In this document: positions 17,260-25,621 of the stretch, in pieces
Layout of the letters: every line of letters starts with the position of its first letter
Position numbering within the stretch: the first letter of the stretch is position 1
Assembly (NCBI GenBank): GCA_963772065.1
Contig: CAVYVZ010000002.1
Coordinates: 310,001 to 374,000, forward strand
Length of the DNA: 64,000 bases
Source of the DNA: CAVYVZ01 sp963772065
GTDB taxonomy: Bacteria > Acidobacteriota > Vicinamibacteria > Vicinamibacterales > UBA2999
Reading direction: 5' to 3'
The notes under the pieces: generated by a model
Database searches by the model: none
Told to the model about the DNA's origin: nothing
What the model saw: the letters and a program-made list of their open reading frames with translations, nothing else
Program-made: the position numbers and the translations under genes

Positions 17260-18921
17260 CGACGCTTCGTGCTGATCCTCTTTCTGGCGGCCGCGACAGT
17301 CGGCTCCGCCTCCCAGGCGGACCCGAATGCGCCCGCCTGGTCGCGTATCGCCGAATTCGCGACGGCGCGGATGCGCGAAGCCAATACCCCCGGCATGGCG
17401 CTGGCCATCACCTCGCGCGAGCGCCTCCTCCATGTGGCGACCTTCGGGTTCTCGAACCTCCACGCAAGGCGTCTGCTCGCCGCGGACACGCTCCTCGAGA
17501 TCGGTTCAATCTCGAAGTCGTTCACCGCCATTGCCCTCCTGCAGCTCCGCGCCGAGGGGCGGTTCGATCCCAACGCGCCGATCGCGAAGTATCTCCCGTG
17601 GTTCAAGGTCAAGTCGTCCTTTGCGCCCATCACCGGCCATCATCTGATGACCCACACGTCGGGGCTGCCACGCGATCGCGATGACGTGCCCTCTTCGCGA
17701 TACCAGGCCTACGGCCTCCGCGACCGCGAGGCCGGGTATCCGCCTGGCGTGCGCTACGCCTACTCGAACGTCGGCTACCAGGTGCTTGGATACGCGCTCG
17801 AGTCGATCGCGAAGAAACGATACGCAGACGTCATTACCGAGCGGATCCTGAGGCCGCTCGGGATGAACGCCAGCGCCGCGCAGTTCACCCACGAGACCCG
17901 CCTGAAGCTGGCCGTCGGCTACCAGCGGATGTACGACGACCGGCCGACTCATTCGGCGCATCCCCTCGTGCCGGCGACATGGCTCGAATACGCCGCGGGC
18001 GACGGCAGCATCGTCTCGACGCCCGCCGACATGGCCGCGTATGCGCGCATGCTCCTCAATCGCGGTGGCGGCCCGAACGGCTCGCGCATTCTCTCGGAGG
18101 ACGGTTTCACGGCCCTCACGCAGCGCGGCATCGCGTCCGCCGACAAGACCTGGTATGGCTACGGGATGATGACCTCCGAACGCGACGGCCGCGCCCTCCT
18201 CTCCCACAGCGGCGGCATGGTTGGCTACGCGTCGATGCTGGTCGCCGACCCGGACGCCGGCGTCGCCGCCGTGGTGCTGGTCAACGGACCGGGGAATCCC
18301 GGAGCCGTAGCGCACTTCGCCGTGAGCGCGGCGCGTGCGGCATTGCGCGGCGAAGCGCTTCCGGCGCTGCCCGAGGCGTCCGATCCGGCGGTCTTCAAGG
18401 ATGGCGCGGACTACGCGGGCACCTACACGTCGGGGGCGCGCACGCTCGTGCTCAAATCGGATCCTCCGCTGCTCGGCATTTCGACCCCGCGTGGCCTGCT
18501 GCTGCTCGAGCAGCGCGGCCGCGATACGTTCTATCTGAACGATGCCGCGTGGGACACATTTCTGCTGCGCTTCGAGCGGGAAAGCAACCGCGTCATCGGC
18601 TTCTCGCACGGCGGCGATTGGTACGCGCGTGACGGCCGCGGCGCGGCGGCCGTGCCGCATCCGCCGGACTGGGACGCGTATCCCGGCCACTACCGCACGA
18701 CGAATGCGTGGTTCAGCAACTTCAGAATCGTCGTGCGCCGGGGCGTGCTCTATCTGATGGAGCCGTCCGGCGGCGAAACCGCGATGGAGGCGCTCGGCCC
18801 CGGCCTTTTCAAGGAGGCGGGGATGTCCGCCGAGCGCCTTCGATTCGACAGCATCGTCGACGGCCAGGCGCTCCGCGCGAATCTCTCAGGCGTCGATTAC
18901 TATCGCGTCTTCACGCCCTAG
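17257..18921 (+). CDS. Serine hydrolase, beta-lactamase class C/PBP4-like family, exported
   Basis: Protein of 554 residues with a signal peptide (MRRFVLILFLAAATVGSASQ). The catalytic SxxK is Ser84-Ile-Ser-Lys87, YSN is residues 169-171, and HSGG (in LLSHSGGMVGY) stands in for the KTG box. A beta-rich C-terminal domain of about 150 residues follows (DYAGTYTSGARTLVLKSD...). This is the broad esterase/D,D-peptidase group; true beta-lactamase activity is not indicated. The end overlaps the convergent FAH-family gene by four bases. Confidence 0.88.
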   Translation: MRRFVLILFLAAATVGSASQADPNAPAWSRIAEFATARMREANTPGMALAITSRERLLHVATFGFSNLHARRLLAADTLLEIGSISKSFTAIALLQLRAEGRFDPNAPIAKYLPWFKVKSSFAPITGHHLMTHTSGLPRDRDDVPSSRYQAYGLRDREAGYPPGVRYAYSNVGYQVLGYALESIAKKRYADVITERILRPLGMNASAAQFTHETRLKLAVGYQRMYDDRPTHSAHPLVPATWLEYAAGDGSIVSTPADMAAYARMLLNRGGGPNGSRILSEDGFTALTQRGIASADKTWYGYGMMTSERDGRALLSHSGGMVGYASMLVADPDAGVAAVVLVNGPGNPGAVAHFAVSAARAALRGEALPALPEASDPAVFKDGADYAGTYTSGARTLVLKSDPPLLGISTPRGLLLLEQRGRDTFYLNDAAWDTFLLRFERESNRVIGFSHGGDWYARDGRGAAAVPHPPDWDAYPGHYRTTNAWFSNFRIVVRRGVLYLMEPSGGETAMEALGPGLFKEAGMSAERLRFDSIVDGQALRANLSGVDYYRVFTP

Positions 18922-19925
18922 GTCCCCGGCTTGGCGGCGACAACGGGATTCGTGAGCGTACCGATGCGATCGATCGTGCAGACCGAGATGTCGCCGTCCT
19001 TCATGTAGATCGGCGTGGCGCGCGCGGTGCCGACACCCGCCGGGCTGCCCGTGGCAATGATGTCGCCCGGCTCGAGCGTCAGGATGTGCGACGCGTACGA
19101 AACCATCTCGAACACCGTGTGCGTCATCCGGTCGGTGTTGGAGTCCTGCATGATCTTGCCGCTCAGCGTGAACTTGATCGCCAGCTTCTGCGGATCGGGC
19201 ACGAACTCCTTCGGAACGATGAACGGGCCGAGCGGCGCGAACGTGGGATGGCTCTTTCCGAGGAGCCAGTCCAATCCGTGCCGGCCATCGGTGCGGCCTC
19301 CGCGGTCTGAGACGTCGTTCTGCAGCGTGTAGCCGGCGATGTGGTCCTTCGCCTGCTCCGGACTGATGTGATCGGCCGTGCGCCCGATTACGGCGGCAAG
19401 CTCGCACTCCCAGTCGATCTGCGTGCGGCCGGCCGGAAGGCGAATCGGCTCGCCGTCGCTCGTCAGCGCGGCCGGGAGCTTCGGAAAGAGATAGGGGTTC
19501 TGCCTCGTGTCGCCCGGCTTGCGCTCCCAGATACCTGGTATCGGTGGAGGCACCTTGACGGTGGTGGCCGCATCGCCGCGCGCCATTTCCTTCTCGTGTT
19601 CGGTGTAATTCACGGCCGCGTTCAGCATCGACCTCGGGTTCGGGATCGGGGTGAGGACGTCGAGCGTCTTTAGATCGAGATTCTTGCCCGCACGGCCCTG
19701 GGCCGCGAGGTCCAGGAGCACCTGACGGTGCTTGTCATAGTTGGCCAGGAGCGCCTTCATGTCGGTGATCACGGGGATTTCGACCACGCCTTTGTCGTCG
19801 ACGACGACGCCGAGGAACGTGCGTCCACCTGCCGAGAAGCGCCCGAGCTTGAAGGTGGTCGTCGACTGCGCGGCCAGCGCCGCGCCAAGCAGCGCCACGA
19901 CGAATGCGGTTCCGAATCGCACCAT
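18918..19925 (-). CDS. Fumarylacetoacetate hydrolase family protein with export signal
   Basis: Protein of 335 residues with the FAH C-C hydrolase/isomerase fold. Metal ligands appear in DWECELAAVIG and GYTLQNDVSDRG, and the C-terminus has FEMVSYASHILTLEPGDIIATGSPAGVG. It begins with a signal peptide (MVRFGTAFVVALLGAALAAQS), unusual for this normally cytosolic family. AGAGGAGA lies before ATG 19925. Family reactions include cleavage or decarboxylation of acylpyruvates; the substrate is not visible. Confidence 0.87.
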   Translation of the reverse strand: MVRFGTAFVVALLGAALAAQSTTTFKLGRFSAGGRTFLGVVVDDKGVVEIPVITDMKALLANYDKHRQVLLDLAAQGRAGKNLDLKTLDVLTPIPNPRSMLNAAVNYTEHEKEMARGDAATTVKVPPPIPGIWERKPGDTRQNPYLFPKLPAALTSDGEPIRLPAGRTQIDWECELAAVIGRTADHISPEQAKDHIAGYTLQNDVSDRGGRTDGRHGLDWLLGKSHPTFAPLGPFIVPKEFVPDPQKLAIKFTLSGKIMQDSNTDRMTHTVFEMVSYASHILTLEPGDIIATGSPAGVGTARATPIYMKDGDISVCTIDRIGTLTNPVVAAKPGT

Positions 19926-19952
19926 GACTGTCTCCTCTGGCGTTCACTCTAC

Positions 19953-19965
19953 TAGAATTCGGCCA
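19953..19965 (+). promoter_or_regulatory. Leaderless-type -10 box before the nitrilase-like gene
   Basis: TAGAAT (19953-19958), six bases (TCGGCC), then ATG 19965. There is no Shine-Dalgarno. Confidence 0.55.
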
Positions 19966-20806
19966 TGAAGATCGCGCTCGTCCAGCAGCACGCATCACCC
20001 GACACGGCGGAGAACCTCGCGCGGGGGCTGAAGCACTTCGACGAAGCGGCTGCCGCCGGCGCGCGGCTCGTCTGCTTCGCCGAGCTGGCATTCGAGCCGT
20101 TCCATCCACAACGTGTCGCCTCGGGCGACGTGAAGAGGCTCGCGGAGACGATACCGGGGCGGATTACCGACGCGTTCGTCGAGCGCGCCCGGCGACATCG
20201 TGTCGTGGCCGTGCTCAACCTGTTCGAGCGCGATGGGTCGCGTACCGTACGACTTCATCGCCCGTGATCGACGCCGACGGACGCCTGCTCGGCATCACGC
20301 GAATGCTTCACATCACGGACTATCCCTGCTTTCACGAGCAGGGCTACTACACGCCCGGCGATACCGGAGTGCCGGTGTATACAACGGCCGTCGGGCGCGT
20401 CGGCGTCTCGATCTGCTACGACCGTCACTATCCCGAGGTGATGCGCGCGCTCGCATTGAAGGGTGCGGACCTGGTGGTCGTCCCGCAGGCCGGATCGGTG
20501 GGTGAGTGGCCTGAAGGGCTGTATGAGGGCGAGATGCGCGTGGCCGCATTTCAGAATGGATATTTCGTCGCGCTCTGCAACAGGGTGGGCAAGGAGGAAT
20601 GTCTCGAGTTCGCGGGCGAGTCGTTCGTATGCGGACCTGACGGCACGGTCGTCGCCCGCGCGGCGCAGGGGCGCGACGAGATCCTGTACGCCGACGTCGA
20701 CCTCGACGCGTGCGCGAGCTCGCATGCGCGCCGGCTCTTTCTGCGCAACCGCCGGCCGGAGTTGTATGGACAATGGTTTACCCATGGAGTGGCAAGTGGC
20801 GTCTAA
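19965..20806 (+). CDS. Carbon-nitrogen hydrolase (nitrilase superfamily), frameshifted
   Basis: Cytosolic amidase-like protein. The first frame carries the start and catalytic Glu (VCFAELAFEPF). The second, from about 20250, carries FHEQGYYTPGDTG, nucleophile Cys in VSICYDRHYPE and the family C-terminus (MRVAAFQNGYFVALCNRVG). A net +2 shift between about 20244 and 20260, at two adjacent GTAC tetramers, breaks the frame; reading RTYDSSPVIDADG would restore it. The place of the catalytic Lys reads TRMLHI, so Met seems to replace Lys (ATG for AAG). The protein resembles N-carbamoylputrescine amidase/omega-amidase relatives. DoxX follows ten bases downstream. Confidence 0.82.
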
Positions 20807-20815
20807 GGAGGCGTG

Positions 20816-21213
20816 ATGATTCCAGAACGCTATGCCCCGCAGGTGTACGCGCTGTTTCGCATCGTGGTCGGGTTTCTGTTCATGTTCCACGGGCTGCAGA
20901 AGATCTTCGGCATGTTCGGCGGCATGCAGGGCGCGACGGCGCCCATGATGTCGATGCCATGGTTCGCCGGTGTCATCGAGACCGTCGGCGGAGTGCTCGT
21001 GATGGTCGGGCTGTTGACGCGCGTCGCGGCGTTCATCTGCTCCGGCGAGATGGCGGCTGCGTACTTCATGGTGCATCAGCCGCGCGGGACGTGGCCGATT
21101 CAGAACGGGGGGAGCTGGCGGCGCTTTACTGCTTCGCGTTCTTGTACATCGCGTCGCGCGGCGCTGGAATCTGGAGCGTCGACAGTGCGCTCGGGACTCG
21201 GTCGAGGCTCTGA
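20816..21213 (+). CDS. DoxX family membrane protein, frameshifted in a G run
   Basis: About 132 residues with four TM helices: YALFRIVVGFLFMFHGLQKIFG, MPWFAGVIETVGGVLVMVGLLTRVAAF, GEMAAAYFMVHQPRG, and ELAALYCFAFLYIASRGAGIWSVD. AAGGAGG (20805-20811) lies four bases before ATG 20816. The last helix is in another frame: the G run 21107-21112 has six bases where seven would keep QNGGELAALY in frame. DoxX proteins are poorly defined redox- or thiosulfate-linked membrane proteins. Confidence 0.82.
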
Positions 21214-21227
21214 CGGTTACTTGACTC

Positions 21228-22380
21228 TCAGGCGAGCGACGACCGCAGGTGGCCGATCGCATCGGTCAGCTGCGTATCGCTGAGATAGGGTGCCGGCCCC
21301 AACCGGAGCACGTCGCCACGAAAGTCAGCGAGCACGCCGCGGTCGCGCAGCGCGCGCGTAAGCGGCCCGGCGCGTGGAGAACGTATTGCGAGGAAGCCCG
21401 CTCGGCGCTCTGAGGGTATGCGCTCGACCACGGCGACGTCGGGGGCTACATCCAGTGCTTCGAACTCCCGCTGCAGCAAACCCACCTGATGCCGGCTGAT
21501 CTCGCGCAGGCGCTGCGGTGTCAGCCCTTTCTGGACATGAAAATCGAAGACCGCGCTGGCTCGATAGTGGGCTGTGGGATCGTACGTGGCCCCGGCGAAT
21601 GCTGCGGCCCCCGCTCCGTACTCGACGGCGCGCGATCCCGCGTGCTCGAGCGCCACGAACTCCGCGAACCATCCCGTCAGCACGGGCCGCATGCGCGTAC
21701 CCGGCGGCACGCGCAGGAAGCCGTTGCCCTCACCGAGCTGACAGGTACTTGTAGCCGCCGCCGGTGACGAAGGCGCGCTGGAGGCCCGTCCCGCGGATGT
21801 CGAACGGCACGACGTTGAGATGGTGATAGGCGTCGACCAGCAGCGCGGCGCCATGCGCGTCGCAGGCGCTGGCGACGTGGTCGAGGCCAGGCACGATCTC
21901 CGCTGTTTGGTACAGCACTGAAGACGCGAGGACGCAGGCTGTCCGGCCGTCCACGGCTCGAGCGAGCCGTTCGGCGAGCGCGTCGGCGGGGCGCGCCGGC
22001 ACTTGCACGACCTCGATGCCCTCTTCTGGAAGGCGATCGAGCTGGCGTCTGATCGTATGAAATTCTCCGTCGGTGCTGACCAGTTTCGGCCGCTGACGGA
22101 GCGGAAGCGCGGAGAGCAGCCGGGTCACGAGCTCGTGGGTGTTCTGTCCGAGCGCGATATCGCCCTCGTCGTCGCCCATGAGCCGCTTCCAATGCGCACG
22201 AACGCGCGCGGCCTGCTCGGCTGCGCGCTCCCACTTCTCGTCGAGGAGCTCCGCCGCATCGAGCCACGCCTGCTGCTGCGCCGCGAAGCCGACATCCGGC
22301 CAGGCCTGGTGCGAGTGGCCGGTGAGCAGCAGCCGATCGGCGACTCTGAAGCGAGAGTAATACGCGGCGAGAGGGTTCAT
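21228..22380 (-). CDS. kynU: Kynureninase-like PLP enzyme, frameshifted
   Basis: Fold-type I PLP enzyme of about 383 residues that would cleave kynurenine to anthranilate and alanine. Visible are LTGHSHQAWPDV, Asp183 in LLVDAYHHLNVVPFD and the PLP lysine Lys211 in TGGGYKYL. An extra base at 21741 shifts the frame just after the lysine; without it the chain continues as QLGEGNGFLRVPPGTRMRP to the C-terminus. A GTAC lies four bases away. Location next to tryptophan dioxygenase supports kynureninase over other class V enzymes. No kynB-type formamidase (HGTHxDxPxH) is present. Confidence 0.83.
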
Positions 22381-22390
22381 CGAGACGATT

Positions 22391-22466
22391 GTTCAGTGTT
22401 CAGGTACTGTTCAGACCGATTCAGAGTACCTGTTCAGAGTTGTGACTCTGAACAGGTACCTCTGAA
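22391..22466. repeat. TCTGAACMGGTAC motif block with strong hairpin
   Basis: Repeated GTTCAG and GGTAC words. Within it, 22421-22465 forms a 20-bp stem (TCAGAGTACCTGTTCAGAGT against ACTCTGAACAGGTACCTCTGA) with a four-base loop. It lies between kynU and the NIPSNAP gene. The same motif (CTCTGAACCGGTAC) is repeated at 23693-23712, just beyond the ArsR-like gene. There is no U-tract, so a Rho-independent terminator is not clear. Confidence 0.65.
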
Positions 22467-22491
22467 CCCAGTCACTTGCTGGGTGCTCTGA

Positions 22492-22938
22492 TCACTTGGG
22501 GGCGATGCCGAAGGTTCCATCGACGACTTCGACGAAGTTCCTTTCCTCGCGAAGAATAAGACGCCTGGTATGTGCCATGGTGAAATTCTTGCGCGCCTCC
22601 GGGTCTGCTTTCAGGCGTGCCCGATACGCCTCGTACGACGCGAGACTCTCGAACGCAATCAGCCCCCATGCCACGTCGTTCGTTCCCTCGTGAGGAAGAA
22701 AATAGCCGACGAGATGGCCGCCGCATCGCGGAATGATGCGCCCCCAGTTTTGTGCGTACTCTTCGAACCCGTCGCGCTGAAACGGATCGATCTGATAGCG
22801 GATGACGCAGGTCATCGTCATAGGTGTCCTCCCTGGAGAATCCCCAAGGCCGAGGGCAAGGCCGGCACTGGCCACCGCGATGGCCCCGAGGGCGTCACGG
22901 CGGCGAATCTGCCCGGCGGTGGGCGATCGTGGATACAT
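22492..22938 (-). CDS. NIPSNAP-family protein, possible dual start
   Basis: The NIPSNAP domain (IRYQIDPFQRDGFEEYAQNWGRII...CGGHLVGYFLPHEG) is a dimeric alpha/beta barrel of unknown substrate. From ATG 22938 the protein (148 aa) starts with a Tat-like leader (RRRDALGAIAVASAGLALG). An internal ATG 22821 (109 aa) is preceded by AGGGAGGA five bases away, and related proteins usually start there. Both forms could be made, one exported and one cytosolic. It is divergent from the ArsR-like gene and placed between kynU and kynA. Confidence 0.75.
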   Translation of the reverse strand: MYPRSPTAGQIRRRDALGAIAVASAGLALGLGDSPGRTPMTMTCVIRYQIDPFQRDGFEEYAQNWGRIIPRCGGHLVGYFLPHEGTNDVAWGLIAFESLASYEAYRARLKADPEARKNFTMAHTRRLILREERNFVEVVDGTFGIAPK

Positions 22939-22978
22939 GGGCCCCAGTGTGAGCGTTGCCCCACATGGACACTTCGTC

Positions 22979-22991
22979 TAGCATCAAACAA
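22979..22991 (+). promoter_or_regulatory. Leaderless-type -10 box before the ArsR-like gene
   Basis: TAGCAT (22979-22984), six bases (CAAACA), ATG 22991. A weaker match to TATAAT, but the spacing equals that of the other leaderless starts here. Confidence 0.45.
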
Positions 22992-23701
22992 TGAATGTCG
23001 ACTCCGCGGACACAGGCGTTTCGCCGATTGCCGCCGCCATCGGCGAGCCGGCTCGAGCCCGCATGCTCTACTGCCTCATGGACGGGAATGCCCGGACGGG
23101 CACGGAGCTCGCGACCGTGGCCGACGTGAGCCCGTCCACTGCCAGCGTGCACCTGAATCGGCTGAAGACCCAGCGGCTGGTCAAGGTGCTCGTCCAGGGG
23201 AAGCATCGCTACTACAGCCTCGAAGGGCCTCAGGTCGCCGCCGCACTTGAAGCGTTGCGCGTACTGGCCGAGGGATCCTGTCAGCCGTTTCGCAGCGGCA
23301 GTCTGGGTCGCCTGCAGGCCGCGCGCACGTGCTACGACCATATCGCGGGCAGCCTTGGAGTGTCGCTCCACGACCGCTTCATGGCATTGGGTTGGCTATC
23401 GATGCCGGTGGCGGGCGGCACCGCGTACGACGTCGCGCCCGAGGGCGCGAAGGGGTTCGAAGCTGTCGGCATCGACGTGGACGCGACGCGCGAGCTCCGG
23501 CGTCGATTTGCATGCGCATGCCTCGATTGGAGCGAGCGGCGGCCTCACGTGGGCGGGGCGCTTGGCGCTGCCTTATTGCGAATCGCGCTGAAGCAGAGAT
23601 GGGTTGAGAAGGATCTCGACAGCCGCGCCTTGACGGTGACCAGGCTCGGAAGCCGCGAACTGCTGGCTCGATTCGGAGTGCGCTCTGAACCGGTACTCTG
23701 A
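22991..23701 (+). CDS. ArsR-type winged-helix transcriptional regulator
   Basis: 236 residues. The N-terminal winged helix (about 10-95) reads IAAAIGEPARARMLYCLMDG...GTELATVADVSPSTASVHLNRLKTQRLVKVLVQGKHRYYSL, matching ArsR/SmtB proteins. The long C-terminal region (about 105-236) has several Cys and His (YDHIAGSLGVSLHDRF, ACACLDWSERRPHVGG), which might bind a metal or small molecule. Family members often pair with a divergent NIPSNAP-type gene, as here. Its 3' end runs into the TCTGAACCGGTAC repeat. Confidence 0.85.
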   Translation: MNVDSADTGVSPIAAAIGEPARARMLYCLMDGNARTGTELATVADVSPSTASVHLNRLKTQRLVKVLVQGKHRYYSLEGPQVAAALEALRVLAEGSCQPFRSGSLGRLQAARTCYDHIAGSLGVSLHDRFMALGWLSMPVAGGTAYDVAPEGAKGFEAVGIDVDATRELRRRFACACLDWSERRPHVGGALGAALLRIALKQRWVEKDLDSRALTVTRLGSRELLARFGVRSEPVL

Positions 23702-23716
23702 ACCGGTACCTGTGAA
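23688..23716. repeat. TCTGAACCGGTAC tandem motif
   Basis: CTCTGAACCGGTA occurs twice in tandem, followed by CCTGTGAAC, overlapping the end of the ArsR-like gene. It is the same motif family as 22391-22466, so the NIPSNAP/ArsR pair is bracketed by it. Confidence 0.6.
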
Positions 23717-23728
23717 CACCCGGCGATG

Positions 23729-24529
23729 CTATAGCTGCGACCGGATTTCCCACAGATCGGGAAACGCCGGCTTGCCCACTGTGGTGCGCAGGTACTCGGC
23801 GCCGCTCGATCCGCCGGTTCCGGTCTTGGCGCCGATGGTTCGCTCGACCATCTTCACGTGCCGATACCGCCATTCCTGAATGCCCTCGTCCAGGTCGACG
23901 AGCCGCTCGCAGAGCTCGACGTTCTTCGCATCGGCCTTGTAAATGGCGATCAGAATCTTCTGGATCTCCGCAGACGGCTCGACCGGCTTCGTGACGTCAC
24001 GACGCAGATGATCGGGAGGCACGGGGTAGCCCTCACGCGAGAGGTACTCGAGGAACGCATCCCACAGGGTCGGCGCGCGGTATCGCTGCTCGAGCGACGA
24101 CCGCGCACGCGCGCTGCTCGCAAAGCGCGCCACCGCGTGCTCTGACTTGTTCCCGAGAACGAATTCGATCTGGCGGAATTGATCCGACTGGAATCCGCTC
24201 GCCGCTTCCAGTCGCGCGCGAAACGACTGGAACTCGAGCGGCGTCATCGTCTCCAGGATATCGAGCTGCGCCACCAGGACTTTGAGGATGGTGAGGATTC
24301 GCTTGAGCGTGTGCTGTGCGCGGTGCGGATGGTCGCCCCTCAGCAGCTCGAGGGCGCGATCGAACTCGTGGAGCAGCTCCTTGAACCACAGCTCGTAGAC
24401 CTGGTGGATGACGATGAAGAGCATCTCGTCGTGCTCGGGACCGGACGAGCGAGGTTGCTGCAACGAAAGGAGTTCATCGATTTTCAGATAATTGCCATAC
24501 GTGACGGCGGGGTTATTCATATCGGACAT
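23729..24529 (-). CDS. kynA: Tryptophan 2,3-dioxygenase
   Basis: Haem enzyme of 266 residues that opens the indole ring of L-tryptophan to N-formylkynurenine. Family marks are clear: YGNYLKIDELLSLQ (10-23), distal His42 in FIVIHQVYELWFK, SFRARLEAASGFQS (102-115), proximal haem ligand His224 in YRHVKMVERTIG, and the GTGGSSG loop (237-243). Length fits bacterial TDO. With kynureninase about 1.3 kb downstream on the same strand it forms the upper kynurenine pathway. No formamidase lies between them. Confidence 0.95.
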   Translation of the reverse strand: MSDMNNPAVTYGNYLKIDELLSLQQPRSSGPEHDEMLFIVIHQVYELWFKELLHEFDRALELLRGDHPHRAQHTLKRILTILKVLVAQLDILETMTPLEFQSFRARLEAASGFQSDQFRQIEFVLGNKSEHAVARFASSARARSSLEQRYRAPTLWDAFLEYLSREGYPVPPDHLRRDVTKPVEPSAEIQKILIAIYKADAKNVELCERLVDLDEGIQEWRYRHVKMVERTIGAKTGTGGSSGAEYLRTTVGKPAFPDLWEIRSQL

Positions 24530-24560
24530 AGAGACGCGCCCAGCGCGACGCCATTATGGC

Positions 24561-24592
24561 TTGACACCGCCACCTGGCTCCGTGGTAGTAAT
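24561..24592 (+). promoter_or_regulatory. Sigma70-like promoter for cysH leader
   Basis: TTGACA (24561-24566) is a perfect -35 hexamer. TAGTAAT (24586-24592) follows after about 19 bp as a plausible -10. It would transcribe a leader of about 235 bases into cysH. It lies upstream of kynA on the other strand. Confidence 0.5.
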
Positions 24593-24608
24593 CGAGTGTC
24601 TTGATCGT

Positions 24609-24694
24609 GTCTCACCTGACCTGCTGTTGTCCCGGCGCTGCATCGACCCCCTGTCGATGCTCGTGTATCGTGCCGGCGACCTGCAGGTGAGAGC
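24609..24694 (+). promoter_or_regulatory. Structured 5' leader of cysH, candidate cis-regulatory RNA
   Basis: Nested stems can be drawn by eye: TCTCACCTG (about 24609) with CAGGTGAGA (about 24684-24692), CCGGCG with TGCCGGCG inside, and GCATCGAC with GTCGATGC (loop CCCCT). It lies between the TTGACA promoter and cysH. It does not match SAM-I, SAM-II or other riboswitch sequences I know. From here to the cysH start I see nothing else. Confidence 0.35.
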
Positions 24695-24834
24695 CCGGTT
24701 TTCCAATCCCCACTCCGGTCCTCCTCCTCGCTGATCGATCGGCCTAACCCGAACAATTGATGTGGCGCGGCGGGCGCTTTGCAGTGCTCCGCGCGCTTTC
24801 GGTCAGGGATTCGTTTCGAGTCGGAGGACTCTTC

Positions 24835-25476
24835 GTGAACGTGAACGCCGCATTGCACACCGTAGCAACGCATCTTGCCGCCGCCGCGCGACCGTGCGTG
24901 ACGACGAGTTTTCAGGCGGATGGGGTAGTTCTCCTGCACATGATGCGAACCCTCGCGCCGAACATTCCGGTGCTATTCCTGGATACCGTCCACCATTTTT
25001 CGGAAACGCTCGCCTATCGCGACGAGCTGGTGGCACGGTGGCGCTTGAACCTCATCGTCTTGCGGGCAAAGGAGCCACGGCCGGGGTTGTGGAAGGAGAG
25101 CACCGAGGAATGCTGCGCGCGTCACAAGGTGCAGCCGCTCTTCGCCGCGCTCGAGGGTTATGACACCTGGTTTACGTCGCTTCGCCGTCAGCAGTCGCCA
25201 TCGCGGGCGCACCTGAGGGAAGTGGACGCGTTCCGTCTTCCAACAGGCACGGTCCTGCAGAAGGTCCACCCGCTCGCGCGCTGGTCGAGCAAGGACGTCT
25301 GGGCCTACGCCAAGTCTCACCGAATTCCGCTGCTGCCGCTCTACGACGAGGGCTACACGAGCATCGGCTGCGAGCCGTGCACGTCGCTGCCGCTCGACCC
25401 CGCGAATCCGCGGTCGGGCCGCTGGCAGGGGCAGAAGCTCGAGTGCGGCATCCACCTGCAGGTCGTGCCTGCCTAG
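24835..25476 (+). CDS. cysH: Phosphoadenylyl/adenylyl-sulfate reductase, Fe-S type
   Basis: Assimilatory reductase of 213 residues that converts activated sulfate to sulfite with thioredoxin. P-loop-like SFQADGVVLLHM (25-36), LFLDTVHHFSETLAYRDEL and the pair Cys93-Cys94 with Cys179 and Cys182 (CEPC) form the four-Cys set of a [4Fe-4S] APS reductase. Catalytic Cys204 is in LECGIHLQ. GTG 24835 is chosen because GGAGGA (24823-24828) lies six bases before it. No other sulfate-assimilation gene is adjacent. Confidence 0.92.
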   Translation: MNVNAALHTVATHLAAAARPCVTTSFQADGVVLLHMMRTLAPNIPVLFLDTVHHFSETLAYRDELVARWRLNLIVLRAKEPRPGLWKESTEECCARHKVQPLFAALEGYDTWFTSLRRQQSPSRAHLREVDAFRLPTGTVLQKVHPLARWSSKDVWAYAKSHRIPLLPLYDEGYTSIGCEPCTSLPLDPANPRSGRWQGQKLECGIHLQVVPA

Positions 25477-25621
25477 GCGCGGCGCTCTTGTGAGGACTTG
25501 AAGCGAAGCGACGTGCCGCACTCACAGGGAGGTCGGGAAATTAGGGAGCAATATTGAACCCTGACCTCCTTGATCTCCCTGTGAAGCCGCACCTATTCAA
25601 GTGGACTCCTGCCTAGGCGCG
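25468..25621. repeat. 14-bp direct repeats flanking a 126-bp hairpin segment
   Basis: CCTGCCTAGGCGCG occurs at 25468-25481 (the cysH stop) and again at 25608-25621 (the tatC-remnant stop). The DNA between holds an inverted pair, TCACAGGGAGGTC and GACCTCC...CTCCCTGTGA. This could be an inserted hairpin element with target duplication, or a small local duplication. Confidence 0.5.

Noticed and set aside
22421..22465. Rho-independent terminator
   Set aside because: The stem is strong but no T-run follows on either strand.
24609..24694. SAM-I or SAM-II riboswitch before cysH
   Set aside because: I could not find the conserved core sequences of either class; only generic stems are visible.
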